Shown here in pieces: positions 17,094-24,739 of a stretch of DNA of 64,000 nucleotides (position 1 is its first letter; every line of letters starts with the position of its first letter). This DNA is from an uncultured Bacteroidota bacterium (GTDB lineage: Bacteria > Bacteroidota > Bacteroidia > Bacteroidales > P3). The translations under genes were made by a program, and so were the position numbers. Where the stretch lies: the NCBI GenBank assembly GCA_902790215.1, contig CADAQX010000001.1, positions 124,001-188,000 on the forward strand, in the 5' to 3' direction. Below the pieces are notes generated by a model. It had not been told where the DNA came from. It worked only from the letters and a program-made list of their open reading frames with translations, and did no database searches.

Positions 17094-18503
17094 ATGATTA
17101 TCCAAAAACAGGACGGCAAAGCCGTACCCCTCCAACCTTCAAACAAAGAGAAATTCAAGATGGTCGCCAAAACCATGATGGGACTTGAAGAGGTTCTGGC
17201 TGACGAACTCCGCGAATGCGGGGCCACCAACATCGAGTGCATCAACCGCGCCGTCACCTTCGAGGGCGATATGCGCGTGCTCTACCGCGCCAACTACACC
17301 TGCCGCACCGCGCTGGCCATCCTCAAGCCCTTTGCCGAGTTCGACGCCAACAGCGACCAGGAGCTCTACGACAAAGTCTATCAGATTCGCTGGGAAAAGA
17401 TTCTCGACGTCGATTGCACCTTCATGATCGACAGCACCACCAGCGGCGAGATTTTCACCCACTCCTACTATGCCGCCCTCAAGACCAAGGATGCCATCGT
17501 GGACCGCTTCCGCCGCAACTTCGGCCAGCGCCCCTCCATCGACACCGAGAACGCCGACTATAAGTTCAACCTCCACATCCGCGACAACCACGTCACCCTG
17601 CTCATCAACTCCAGCGGCGACTCGCTCCACAAGCGCGGCTACCGTCAGGCTGTCGGCATAGCACCCATCAACGAGGTCCTCGCCGCCGGCATGATCAAGC
17701 TGGCCGGATGGAAATGCGACTGCAACTTCTTCGACCCCATGTGCGGCTCCGGCACCATCCTCATCGAGGCCGCCATGATGGCCAACCGCATCCCCGCCCA
17801 ATACTACCGCGATGACCGCTTTGCCTTCAAACGCTGGAAAGAGTTCAACCTCGGCGAATGGAAGAGCATCAAGCAGCAAGAAGACCGCAAAATCGGCTCC
17901 CTCGACTTTGAGTACGAAATCTGGGGCAACGACATCGACCTCACCGTCCTGCAGCAGGCCGAGAAAAACCTCGAATACACCAAGCTCCACAAGGACGTGA
18001 TGCTTTTCAACGGCTCCTTCGAGGACCAGGACCCGCCCGAAGGCCGCACCCTCATCGTCACCAACCCGCCCTACGGCGAGCGCATCAAGATAGAGGCCCT
18101 CAATGCCATGTACCAGCAGCTGGGCGACACCTTCAAGCAGAAATACGGCAAAGACTGCGAAGTGTGGCTCATCACCTCCGACTTCGAGGCACTGAAGCAT
18201 GTGGGGCTCAAACCCTCCAAGAAGATCCCCCTGCTCAACGGACAGCTCGACTGCCGATTCGTGCAGTACCAGCTCTTTGAGGGAAGCCTCAAGGATAACC
18301 GGAGCACGGGCGCCTCGCCCGTAAAAGAGGATACGGGCGCCCCGCCCGTAAAAGAGGATACAAGCGCCTCGCCCGTAAAAGAGAAAAAGGCCACCCGGGA
18401 TACGGGCGCCTCGCCCGTAAAAAGGGATAAGGACGCCTCGCCAGTAAAAAAGGCCACCCGGAGCAAGGGCGCCTCGCCCGTAAAAGTCAACGACAACAAC
18501 TAG
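17094..18503 (+). CDS. rlmL: THUMP-domain 23S rRNA methyltransferase (RlmL N-half type) with repeat-encoded tail
   Basis: 469 aa. Residues 20-200 hold a THUMP domain (FKMVAKTMMGLEEVLADEL to LHIRDNHVTLLINSSGDSLH), followed by a Rossmann methyltransferase with NFFDPMCGSGTILIEAA and the catalytic LIVTNPPYGER. By family it makes m2G in 23S rRNA (RlmL/YcbY N-half). The conserved enzyme ends near residue 400 (DCRFVQYQLFEGSL). The last 65 residues are a low-complexity basic tail of six GASPVK-type units, built from a 27-bp palindromic repeat. Homologues normally lack such a tail. The exact rRNA target is inferred from family. Confidence 0.93.
   Translation: MIIQKQDGKAVPLQPSNKEKFKMVAKTMMGLEEVLADELRECGATNIECINRAVTFEGDMRVLYRANYTCRTALAILKPFAEFDANSDQELYDKVYQIRWEKILDVDCTFMIDSTTSGEIFTHSYYAALKTKDAIVDRFRRNFGQRPSIDTENADYKFNLHIRDNHVTLLINSSGDSLHKRGYRQAVGIAPINEVLAAGMIKLAGWKCDCNFFDPMCGSGTILIEAAMMANRIPAQYYRDDRFAFKRWKEFNLGEWKSIKQQEDRKIGSLDFEYEIWGNDIDLTVLQQAEKNLEYTKLHKDVMLFNGSFEDQDPPEGRTLIVTNPPYGERIKIEALNAMYQQLGDTFKQKYGKDCEVWLITSDFEALKHVGLKPSKKIPLLNGQLDCRFVQYQLFEGSLKDNRSTGASPVKEDTGAPPVKEDTSASPVKEKKATRDTGASPVKRDKDASPVKKATRSKGASPVKVNDNN
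18306..18481 (+). repeat. Six palindromic 17-bp units at 27-bp period inside the methyltransferase gene
   Basis: Units ACGGGCGCCTCGCCCGT (ACGGGCG and CGCCCGT around CCT) start at 18306, 18333, 18360, 18402, 18429 and 18465. The first three, and then the fourth and fifth, are exactly 27 bp apart. Each is followed by AAAAG-rich sequence, giving TGASPVKED-like 9-residue units in frame. Some arms have mismatches (unit 5 ends CGCCAGT). Confidence 0.95.
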
Positions 18504-18506
18504 CCT

Positions 18507-19442
18507 GTGTCCGTCCCCACCCTCTCCTCCTCTTCCGTGAAAGAGGCCGCCGCTGCCGTGGGCTTTGACGCCTGCGGCATTGCCGCTGCCGCCCCTTTGA
18601 CCGAGGAGGAATGGGGCTATGACGAGTGGCTCCGCAACGGTTACCAGGCCGATATGGCCTTTATGGAGCAGCACCGCGACATGCGCCGCGACCCCTCCCT
18701 GCTCGTCCCCGGGGCGCAGAGCGTCATCGTCGTCCTCCTCGGCTACAAGCCCTCGCAACACATGCAGGGCGAAGCCCGCATCGCGCAATACGCCTACGGC
18801 GAAGACTACCACGAGCGCATCAAGCGCATGCTCTACCAACTCATCGCGGCCATCCGTCAACGGTATCCCGACTTCGAGGCCAAGCCCTGTGTCGATACCG
18901 TCCCCATCAGCGACAAGCAGTGGGCCCGTCGTGCCGGCCTGGGCTGGATAGGGCGCAACACCCTCCTCGTCAACCCCTCGCTCGGCTCCTACTGCAACAT
19001 CGGCGAACTCGTCACCCCCTCCCCTGCCGACCTCTACGACACCCCGTTGGAGAACGGCTGTGGCGACTGTCGTGCTTGTGCCGATGCCTGCCCCAATAAA
19101 GCACTAACGCATTCAAGCATTCAAGCATTCAAGCATTCACAAATTCCCTTGCTCGACGCCAACCGGTGTGCCTCCTACCACACCATCGAGAACCGTGCCG
19201 AAACCCTGCCGCCCGACATACACCTCTCCGGCTATGCCTTCGGCTGCGACATCTGCCAGCTTGTATGCCCCTACAACCAGACCGCCGCAGTGCGCTATAC
19301 CCTCACCGACGAGCGCAAATCCCAGCTGGAAGCCCTTGCCGACGCCGACCCCGCCGCCTTCCGTCGCGCCACCAAGCACACCGCCCTCAGCCGCATCCGC
19401 CACACCCAATGGCTGAGAAACCGGAACCAACGGGAAACCTAA
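18507..19442 (+). CDS. queG: Epoxyqueuosine reductase QueG with an in-frame repeat insertion
   Basis: 311 aa from a GTG at 18507, 3 bp after the methyltransferase stop. It has the QueG N-terminal cobalamin domain (AVGFDACGIAAAAPL, HRDMRRDPSLLVPGAQSVIVVLLGYKP) and KQWARRAGLGWIGRNTLL. Two [4Fe-4S] motifs follow, CGDCRACADACP (near residue 184) and CGCDICQLVCPYN (near 247). It performs the last step of queuosine synthesis on tRNA. Between NKAL and LLDANRCASYHTIE lie about 14 extra residues (THSSIQAFKHSQIP) encoded by an 8-bp tandem repeat. Normal family members go almost directly from one block to the next. Confidence 0.95.
   Translation: MSVPTLSSSSVKEAAAAVGFDACGIAAAAPLTEEEWGYDEWLRNGYQADMAFMEQHRDMRRDPSLLVPGAQSVIVVLLGYKPSQHMQGEARIAQYAYGEDYHERIKRMLYQLIAAIRQRYPDFEAKPCVDTVPISDKQWARRAGLGWIGRNTLLVNPSLGSYCNIGELVTPSPADLYDTPLENGCGDCRACADACPNKALTHSSIQAFKHSQIPLLDANRCASYHTIENRAETLPPDIHLSGYAFGCDICQLVCPYNQTAAVRYTLTDERKSQLEALADADPAAFRRATKHTALSRIRHTQWLRNRNQRET
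19110..19140 (+). repeat. Octamer tandem repeat (CATTCAAG) inside queG
   Basis: Three full and one partial CATTCAAG units run without a break at 19110-19140, in the loop after the first Fe-S cluster. The same octamer recurs between genes near 22041-22070 and 49541-49552. Confidence 0.95.
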
Positions 19443-19728
19443 ACCCAGTCTGTCAAAGAACTCTCGTGAATGGAGCCGCAGCGGTGTCCTGTGAGTAACT
19501 TTTCCGTTTCCCCTGCCCGACTTGTCCCAAACGCCGTTTCCGGAAGTGGCGTTCGAGCGAAGCTAGAGCGAAGGCACTCAGGACCTTCAACAAGGTGCGT
19601 CGCGACTCAAACACGATGCAAAGATACAACCATCGCATTGCGGTTTACGAATCTCTCCGGAAAAATACTTGAGATTGCTGCTATGCAACAAGTTGCCTTC
19701 AGCCACTTCCTCCCCGCTACTGTCTTAC

Positions 19729-19799
19729 GCTTTACAGCGCTACAGTGCTACAGTTCGGGATAGCCCTCTTCCTCTTTCTTCTGATGGGGTCGGGGAGTT
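19729..19799 (+). repeat. 71-bp dispersed repeat, copy 1 (second at 25853-25922)
   Basis: It begins GCTTTACAGCGCTACAGTGC and ends TCTGATGGGGTCGGGGAGTT. The copy at 25853-25922 is the same through most of its length, with the GCGYTACAG-like triplet motif at the start and the same end block. No coding sense. Confidence 0.8.
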
Positions 19800-19937
19800 A
19801 GTACCCGTGGTGTAGTAACCGGAATCCATGGGTGTTTACAAGAACAATATGCTTCGCTCCAATAAAATGTGGTTGAATACAACATGTAGAGCAACAAGGG
19901 GTTGTCATGCCTTTGTAAAAAAAAGAGAGAATAATCG

Positions 19938-19967
19938 TTGTCAAATGAAAAAAAAGTGGTATCTTTG
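19938..19967 (+). promoter_or_regulatory. Complete Bacteroidota promoter for the 20.1-kb gene
   Basis: TTG (19938-19940), a 19-bp spacer and TATCTTTG (19960-19967). The spacer starts TCAAATGAAAAAA, as in the tRNA-Asn and adhesin promoters. The leader to 20083 is about 110 nt. Confidence 0.8.
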
Positions 19968-20082
19968 CAATAGAAATCAGGTTGTTAAAACAATGATTTT
20001 CTATCAGATTATAGAGTTATACATACAGTAACGACTAAATTGTAAAATAGAATCTTCCATAATAGGACTAATAGTCAAAAAA

Positions 20083-20964
20083 ATGAAATTCAACAGGCTT
20101 ATAGAAAAGAGATGGGAAATCGGATTAATCGAAGGTGGCTATGAAACTGTTTTTAATAACAAAAAGTTTAAGGTGCACTGGGTTAAGAATCCCAAAAGAG
20201 ATCGTTGGTATGCCGACCCATTCATTTTGTCTATGAATGATGAAGAAATCATCATCTTGGCAGAAGAGTATAGATTTGATAATCCAAAAGGAAGAATTGC
20301 AAAACTGACCGTTGACAGACACAGCTGGAGAATAGTTAAAGACGTCATTGTTCTTGAGTTAGATACGCATCTGAGTTTTCCAAACATACTAAGGCATGAA
20401 GGGAAGATATATGTTTATCCCGAGAATTGCCGTAGCGGAAAAATGTCCATATACGAGTATGATCCGGCTCAAGAAAAACTAATTTTCAAGAAAGTGATAT
20501 GTGACGATGGCCTATGGGATTCGTCAATAACAAACCTACTCGGAAAGTGGCAATTGTTTGGCGGTAAAAACAATGCATATTGTATAGACGTATATAATTG
20601 GAGCGACACGGAAAAGAAGTTTGTCTTTTTCAGGACCTATCAGTCTCAGAAACCAAATCACCAATTAGCAGGTCAGATATTTGCTTATGGGGATTCTGTT
20701 TACTGTCCAACACAAGATGCAACCGAAACGTATGGTGGAGCCATTGAAATAATGAAGGTTGTGAAAAAAGACAATGACCTTGATTTTATTCCAACAAAAA
20801 GATTAGTGTCACCAAGCTTAAGATACGGAATGGGGATGCATACCTTAAACGAATATAATGGTATGCTTGTGATTGACGTCAAGGGGTTTAATAATATCTT
20901 TACCGGTATACTTTACTACTTTTACAAAAGAATCAAAAAACTATATAAATCTCTAATCAAATGA
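20083..20964 (+). CDS. Beta-propeller protein like the N-domain of GINT1 (glycan-modification type)
   Basis: 293 aa, AT-rich compared with the flanking core genes. Repeated blade-like motifs are visible: VKNPKRDRWYADPFILS, IIILAEEYRFDNPKGRIAKL, HLSFPNILRHEGKIYVYPE and GLWDSSITNLLGKWQLFGG. The RWYADPF and KGRI pattern is that of the bacterial homologues of the N-terminal domain of glucosamine inositolphosphorylceramide transferase, often found in surface-polysaccharide clusters, sometimes fused to formyl- or glycosyltransferases. No catalytic transferase domain is attached here. I infer a role in surface glycan decoration; the function is not proven. Base use suggests transfer. Confidence 0.65.
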   Translation: MKFNRLIEKRWEIGLIEGGYETVFNNKKFKVHWVKNPKRDRWYADPFILSMNDEEIIILAEEYRFDNPKGRIAKLTVDRHSWRIVKDVIVLELDTHLSFPNILRHEGKIYVYPENCRSGKMSIYEYDPAQEKLIFKKVICDDGLWDSSITNLLGKWQLFGGKNNAYCIDVYNWSDTEKKFVFFRTYQSQKPNHQLAGQIFAYGDSVYCPTQDATETYGGAIEIMKVVKKDNDLDFIPTKRLVSPSLRYGMGMHTLNEYNGMLVIDVKGFNNIFTGILYYFYKRIKKLYKSLIK

Positions 20965-21080
20965 AAGGCCGTTCCCGTGTGCTGGATTGTCAGTTCCTCG
21001 CCAGACCAGCTCTTCAATGACACAAACCTCTCCTATCATTTTCGAGTAAATAATAATCAGTTTCAATAATATACAAAACA

Positions 21081-21833
21081 ATGGATGATTTTTTATATGT
21101 GAGCAAATGGTCAACTGATTTCACCGACCAATTTATTAAGGATTTTGTCTCCGTTCAAAATCAAGTTCTGTTTTCGGGATCCTATACTGAAGCTTTCTTC
21201 AGAAAGAAATATGTAGATAATCCATATGGAAGGTCATTAGTTATTGTTGTGTACGACAAAGAGAGGCCCATTGCAGCGCAAGCCTACTGGCGGAACGATA
21301 TCGAAGGGAGGATGGCATATCAGTCTGCCGATTCGAGCGTGATTAGCGCATACCAACACAAAGGCCTGTTCACCAAAATAATAGGCATAATCAATGATTG
21401 TGTAGAGAAAGAAGCTATTGTGTATGGATTTCCCAACCTGAAATCGTATCCTGTCTTCATGAAAATGGGATGGAACCTCATCAGTGAAAGCCGCGCAAGT
21501 TTATTCTTAACGTCCCTACAACTACATAATGAAGCAAAGATTACATCCGACTATGCCCAATGGTGGATTGTGGGAAATTCGGATCTATATTCTATCAAAA
21601 GGCTTAACCACTACTATGTTGTCAGGAAAAGGCGCAATAAACCCATATGCAGAATCATAGGAGAAACCGACGCGCAAACCGCAAAGCTATTTCGTTCCTA
21701 CAATAAGTTTGCTATCCTCACATACTCCAGCCGGTGTAAGTTGCTGGCCAAATTCCACCTTCTCCCTACGAGAACCATCTCATTGCGACATAAAGACATT
21801 CGCATTCCCTTATGGAAAGTTGATGCCATGTAG
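21081..21833 (+). CDS. GNAT-family N-acetyltransferase-like protein
   Basis: 250 aa. N-terminal acetyltransferase-like core: FFRKKYVDNPYGRSLVIVVY, IAAQAYWRNDIEGRMAYQSAD, then AYQHKGLFTKIIGIINDCVE (the acetyl-CoA loop, Q/R-x-x-G-x form) and YGFPNLKSYPVFMKMGW. The second half (WWIVGNSDLYSIKRLNHYYV) is like the C-terminal part of acetyltransferases found in polysaccharide loci. The acceptor is unknown. It is 116 bp downstream of the propeller gene on the same strand and equally AT-rich; the pair may have been acquired together. A repeat mosaic follows at once. Confidence 0.75.
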   Translation: MDDFLYVSKWSTDFTDQFIKDFVSVQNQVLFSGSYTEAFFRKKYVDNPYGRSLVIVVYDKERPIAAQAYWRNDIEGRMAYQSADSSVISAYQHKGLFTKIIGIINDCVEKEAIVYGFPNLKSYPVFMKMGWNLISESRASLFLTSLQLHNEAKITSDYAQWWIVGNSDLYSIKRLNHYYVVRKRRNKPICRIIGETDAQTAKLFRSYNKFAILTYSSRCKLLAKFHLLPTRTISLRHKDIRIPLWKVDAM

Positions 21834-21947
21834 TGTGGCACTATGGCACTCCCATAATCCCCAATCGGTCATTAGGGTTTCATACCCAATTGCCACTTGA
21901 CAAGAAGTGGCCGAGGATGTCTATCCCTTCGCCGCAGAGGAATACTC

Positions 21948-22075
21948 GCTGATTGCTTGATTGTCTGATTGCTTGATTGTTTAAGTATTTTATGATTGAT
22001 TGAATGGTTTGGCCGCGCCAGCCACTCAGGAATTAACACAATCAAGCATTCAAGCAATAATTCAAGCATTTACAC
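21948..22075. repeat. Octamer repeats (TGATTGCT/TGATTGTC and ATTCAAGC)
   Basis: An array of TGATTGYY octamers at 21950-21984 is followed by the block GGCCGCGCCAGCCACTCA (also near 48976-48992 as GACCGCGCCAGCCACTCA), then ATTCAAGC units at 22041-22070. The 944 bp from 21834 to 22777 hold no credible gene, only nested repeat families. Confidence 0.75.
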
Positions 22076-22076
22076 A

Positions 22077-22170
22077 TTGACTCACTTTATTAACTTATTT
22101 CAGCGGAGTTGCTCACTTTATTACTATTACTCAGCGGAGTTGCTCACTTTATTACTTTTATTCAGCGGAG
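22077..22170 (+). repeat. Three tandem 31-bp repeats
   Basis: Units at 22077-22108, 22109-22139 and 22140-22170. Each reads TTGCTCACTTTATTACT and then CAGCGGAG, with small changes in the middle. There are no spacers, so this is not a CRISPR array. Confidence 0.9.
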
Positions 22171-22214
22171 TTCGCGGCCTCTGGCTCGCGGCCTTCGGCT
22201 CAAGCATCATGCTC

Positions 22215-22519
22215 TCAAGCGCCGTCATTTATTCGATCGTTATTCGATCGTTTTCCCTTTCTTTTCCGTTTCAGAAAGGGAAAAATGAGGGAAACATATC
22301 GAAAAACGATTTGATAAAGAACGACGCGACACCGAACCCAGAAAGTTGAGAGTTGAAAGTTGAGAGTTGAAAGTAGAATGTTGAGAATTAACTGGGTGCG
22401 GCAGCAACTTTCAATTTTCAATTTTTATGTTGGGGACAAATATACGACAATATCGGAATGCTGACGAAAGGTGGCGTAATCCCTCACAGAATTAAAAGTA
22501 AATTACGCGCGAAGCGGCA
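22215..22519 (+). repeat. Interspersed intergenic repeat, copy B, interrupted by a hairpin element
   Basis: Same left block (TCAAGCGCCGTCATTTATTC), central hairpin zone and right block (TTGGGGACAAATATACGAC to GCGCGAAGCGGC) as copies A, C and D. It is longer because an 80-bp heptamer element replaces the GCAGAGAGTAGCG segment found in copy A. Confidence 0.88.
22345..22430 (+). repeat. Heptamer hairpin element nested in copy B
   Basis: Alternating TTGAGAG and TTGAAAG heptamers are followed by GAATTAACTGGGTGCGGCAG and the inverted AACTTTCAATTTTCAA. The same composite lies inverted at 58264-58345, and its right half at 56533-56580. Confidence 0.85.
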
Positions 22520-22540
22520 AGCGTCGTTACTTTGTGCAAC

Positions 22541-22607
22541 GTTGCTCCCATTCGGTCGCGACCTCACTTAAAAACAAGGTTGCTCCCATTCGGTCGCGAC
22601 CTCACTT
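22541..22607 (+). repeat. Two direct 29-bp repeats (GTTGCTCCCATTCGGTCGCG...)
   Basis: Units at 22541-22569 and 22579-22607 are identical and spaced 38 bp apart. The first 22 bp recur at 25729-25750. Confidence 0.9.
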
Positions 22608-22777
22608 TTTCCTGATGAGGGTGTCTCTCGTTGTACTGGAGAGGTTGACAATTTCCTGACATTGTTGACAGTATAAATTCGTGTTCAAGAAAAATCATCA
22701 CCCCGACAAAAATTAATGACAATTAATGGCAATTCGAGTTCAAATCATGACATGAATTATCATGTAATAATCATGAA

Positions 22778-22963
22778 TTAATGGCTCTTAAGGTAGATTC
22801 TATTTATTTGAAATATAGCAAGTAAGCCCACAGCACATCCTATTCCCGTCAAGATGCGCATAAATTGTTTCTTCCCTTTCCCGTTTTTCTTCATCCATTT
22901 CGGGATAATAATAATGGCTGCTATGGGGAAAAGCAGAGCCTATAGTGCAAATAATGTTGTCAT
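22778..22963 (-). pseudogene. Small membrane protein gene with an in-frame amber codon at position 8
   Basis: On the minus strand from the ATG at 22963 the 62-codon frame reads MTTLFAL, TAG (22942-22940), then ALLFPIAAIIIIPKWMKKNG, a basic stretch KGKKQF, a second hydrophobic segment (ILTGIGCAVGLLAIFQ) and the stop at 22778. The coherent TM - Lys-rich loop - TM pattern on both sides of the TAG argues for a real gene with a nonsense mutation. A downstream restart or a sequence error are alternatives. It lies 6 bp after the stop of the neighbouring unknown gene. Confidence 0.5.
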
Positions 22964-22969
22964 GATATA

Positions 22970-23692
22970 TTAATTTTGAATGCCTGTTAAAGTATTATTG
23001 TCGAAATACAAATAACTTCCCCAATATACCCATTGCTCATGAACAAGTCCTTTAACCATCAACGAATTCACATACAGAGGTTCGCCCCATGCCTCTTTGC
23101 ACATTTCCTTTGTCATATTAAGACACACCTTGCCTTCGCAAATCAGTTTACCATATTTGTTGCCATATTTCTGCATAATCTGTTTATTGCGTTCTTGCAG
23201 TGCCAATTCCTCATGTCTCTGACGTTCTTCGGCGATTCGTTGACGTTCTTCGGCTGCACGCTGTTTTTCAGCGACAATCTCATTGTACTCTTGTTCTAAG
23301 ATAAAGGTAGGAAGAAACAGATGGTCTTCTTCGGAAAACATTCCTCTGCATTTTTCCGTAATATCTTGAAACTTTATCATGACCCTCGCCCCATTTTTCT
23401 CCAAAATGCAATAAGGTTGAATAAATTGCTGTTTCTTTGTGTTAACAAATGTCACGTCATAACACGACCACACCTCGCCCGGATTTATATTGACAGGTTC
23501 TCCTGTATTGATGTCGGCAAGTTGTTCATATTTCTTTGTCGGGACAACATTCTTCCCCTTATAGGTCTTTTGCATCTTCTCAAAGTATGGCACAAGAAAC
23601 ATACATGACCATTTCAGATCTCTACATTCAATAACCCAATAAAGTTCTTCGCCATTTCTTTCGTTTTTCAATGTAAATCGTAGTACTGACAA
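22970..23692 (-). CDS. Unknown protein with a coiled coil and SmpA/DUF2845-like C-terminus
   Basis: 240 aa from a TTG at 23692, which overlaps the preceding gene by 25 nt. Residues 1-125 are beta-rich. Residues 130-170 are a charged helix rich in E, R and Q (AAEERQRIAEERQRHEE), likely a coiled coil. The last 70 residues (GKVCLNMTKEMCKEAWGEP, EQWVYWGSYLYFDN) follow the G-x-x-xxGMTkeev...alG-x-P...W-Y pattern of small lipoprotein-like assembly domains, so I call the tail similar, not homologous. No signal peptide is seen. An internal ATG (MFLVPYF) is an alternative start. Function unknown. Confidence 0.6.
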   Translation of the reverse strand: MSVLRFTLKNERNGEELYWVIECRDLKWSCMFLVPYFEKMQKTYKGKNVVPTKKYEQLADINTGEPVNINPGEVWSCYDVTFVNTKKQQFIQPYCILEKNGARVMIKFQDITEKCRGMFSEEDHLFLPTFILEQEYNEIVAEKQRAAEERQRIAEERQRHEELALQERNKQIMQKYGNKYGKLICEGKVCLNMTKEMCKEAWGEPLYVNSLMVKGLVHEQWVYWGSYLYFDNNTLTGIQN

Positions 23693-24357
23693 TTCATCGC
23701 ATCGACCATCGAATTCTTCCAGTTTAGAGAATAACCCTTTTTTGCTTCAATATTATCGGCAATTTCGATATTTAGAACTGTAAAATATGTGTTTTGAATG
23801 GAGTCGTAAGGAGTATAAATGTTGTTTTTTGCAAAATTCATAATGGCATTACGAGGCATCCCAGAGGCCGATTCGAAAACATCTGACTTGTAAATATCTG
23901 TAGAAATAATAAATTGTTTTTCATATTCGGCCTCTTTTTGTCTATACTGTTTCAGACTTTCTCCTTTCAGTCTTGACACTTCTGCATCAGGAATCTTTCC
24001 AGTTTGCTCTTCGCGTTTTGTAGTTGCAAGGTATACAAATAATTTTCCGTCATCTGTTTTTTCATATGGAGGATGTGGAATTATGATTTCACGCGGTGTT
24101 TTGTATTTAAATTCCTTTAGCTGAAGAGGTGATGATGACGAGTATTTGTTTGACACTGGCAAACAATATAACTTGTAGCCAATATATTGTCTGTATTGAA
24201 CAGGGTTTCTCTGATAACTAATATTGGAAAGGCTGTCAAACGCTCTTGGCTTTGAAACGATTCTTTCTTGGACAGTCTCATCCAAGATGGTGATTTGTGC
24301 ATTTAAGTAATTTGCACAGAAGAACAGAGAACTTGCTAATAAGATTATTTTCTTCAT
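23668..24357 (-). CDS. Secreted protein of unknown function
   Basis: 229 aa from the ATG at 24357, chosen because it opens a clear signal peptide (MKKIILLASSLFFCANYLNA). The frame extends 45 codons further up without features. The mature part has no motif I recognise; it includes KTDDGKLFVYLATTKREEQT and a Lys/Glu-rich stretch. It is the upstream member of a pair with the coiled-coil gene (25-nt overlap, so translationally coupled). AT-rich like the rest of this stretch. Confidence 0.6.
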   Translation of the reverse strand: MKKIILLASSLFFCANYLNAQITILDETVQERIVSKPRAFDSLSNISYQRNPVQYRQYIGYKLYCLPVSNKYSSSSPLQLKEFKYKTPREIIIPHPPYEKTDDGKLFVYLATTKREEQTGKIPDAEVSRLKGESLKQYRQKEAEYEKQFIISTDIYKSDVFESASGMPRNAIMNFAKNNIYTPYDSIQNTYFTVLNIEIADNIEAKKGYSLNWKNSMVDAMNCQYYDLH

Positions 24358-24739
24358 AACTATTATTAATATCGAAAGGCGCAAACCTTTAAAATTATCA
24401 CTTATTTTATAGGAAGGTGTCTGGAATACCTTTGAAGTAAACAAGTGCAAAGATTCACGCCTATGCGCGAATTTCAGCAAACTTCTTCTCACTTCAAGGA
24501 TTCGTTTTCTAGACTTTTCCTATAGAGAACAAGAGCGTCAGCTCAATATGTCTTTATGTCTATTCTAATTCTTCGTTTTATGCCATATATTGTTGTTTTC
24601 GTTTATGGGGGCTTCTATTCATCAAGAATTTGAGAATTTGTAGATTGCACGTTTTGAATTTGATAAGAATTAAAAGCCTTTAATTGCATGCAATTAATAG
24701 AAGATGCCTTATGTTGAATAGTCGTAATTCTATTAGGTC
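24358..24739. other. AT-rich gap, nothing recognised
   Basis: 382 bp between the secreted unknown gene and the DUF2442 gene. No frame with protein-like features, no terminator and no repeat shared with the other gaps was seen. Confidence 0.5.

Larger units (their letters stand above)
19443..20082. other. Gene-free stretch with repeat fragments
   Basis: 640 bp. It holds a minus-facing TATCTTTG box at 19619-19626 with no gene behind it except a weak 61-codon frame (19453-19638), a 71-bp repeat at 19729-19799, and the promoter at 19938-19967. The base composition changes from GC-rich to AT-rich here, marking the left edge of the accessory stretch. Confidence 0.6.

Noticed and set aside
18306-18481. 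CRISPR-like array at the methyltransferase 3' end
   Set aside because: Repeats are in frame, translated, and the 'spacers' are 10 bp of near-constant AAAAG sequence.
19453-19638. Minus-strand 61-codon frame behind a TATCTTTG box
   Set aside because: Arg-rich with no fold-like pattern, and its start coincides with the -7 box. It may be part of a dispersed repeat.
22077-22170. CRISPR array
   Set aside because: The 31-bp units are directly adjacent with no unique spacers, and no cas gene is near.
23668-23692. Frameshift joining the two unknown genes at 23.0-24.4 kb into one
   Set aside because: The 25-nt overlap has a proper stop for the first and a usable TTG for the second, and their compositions differ (secreted versus coiled coil). 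Coupled genes are simpler.
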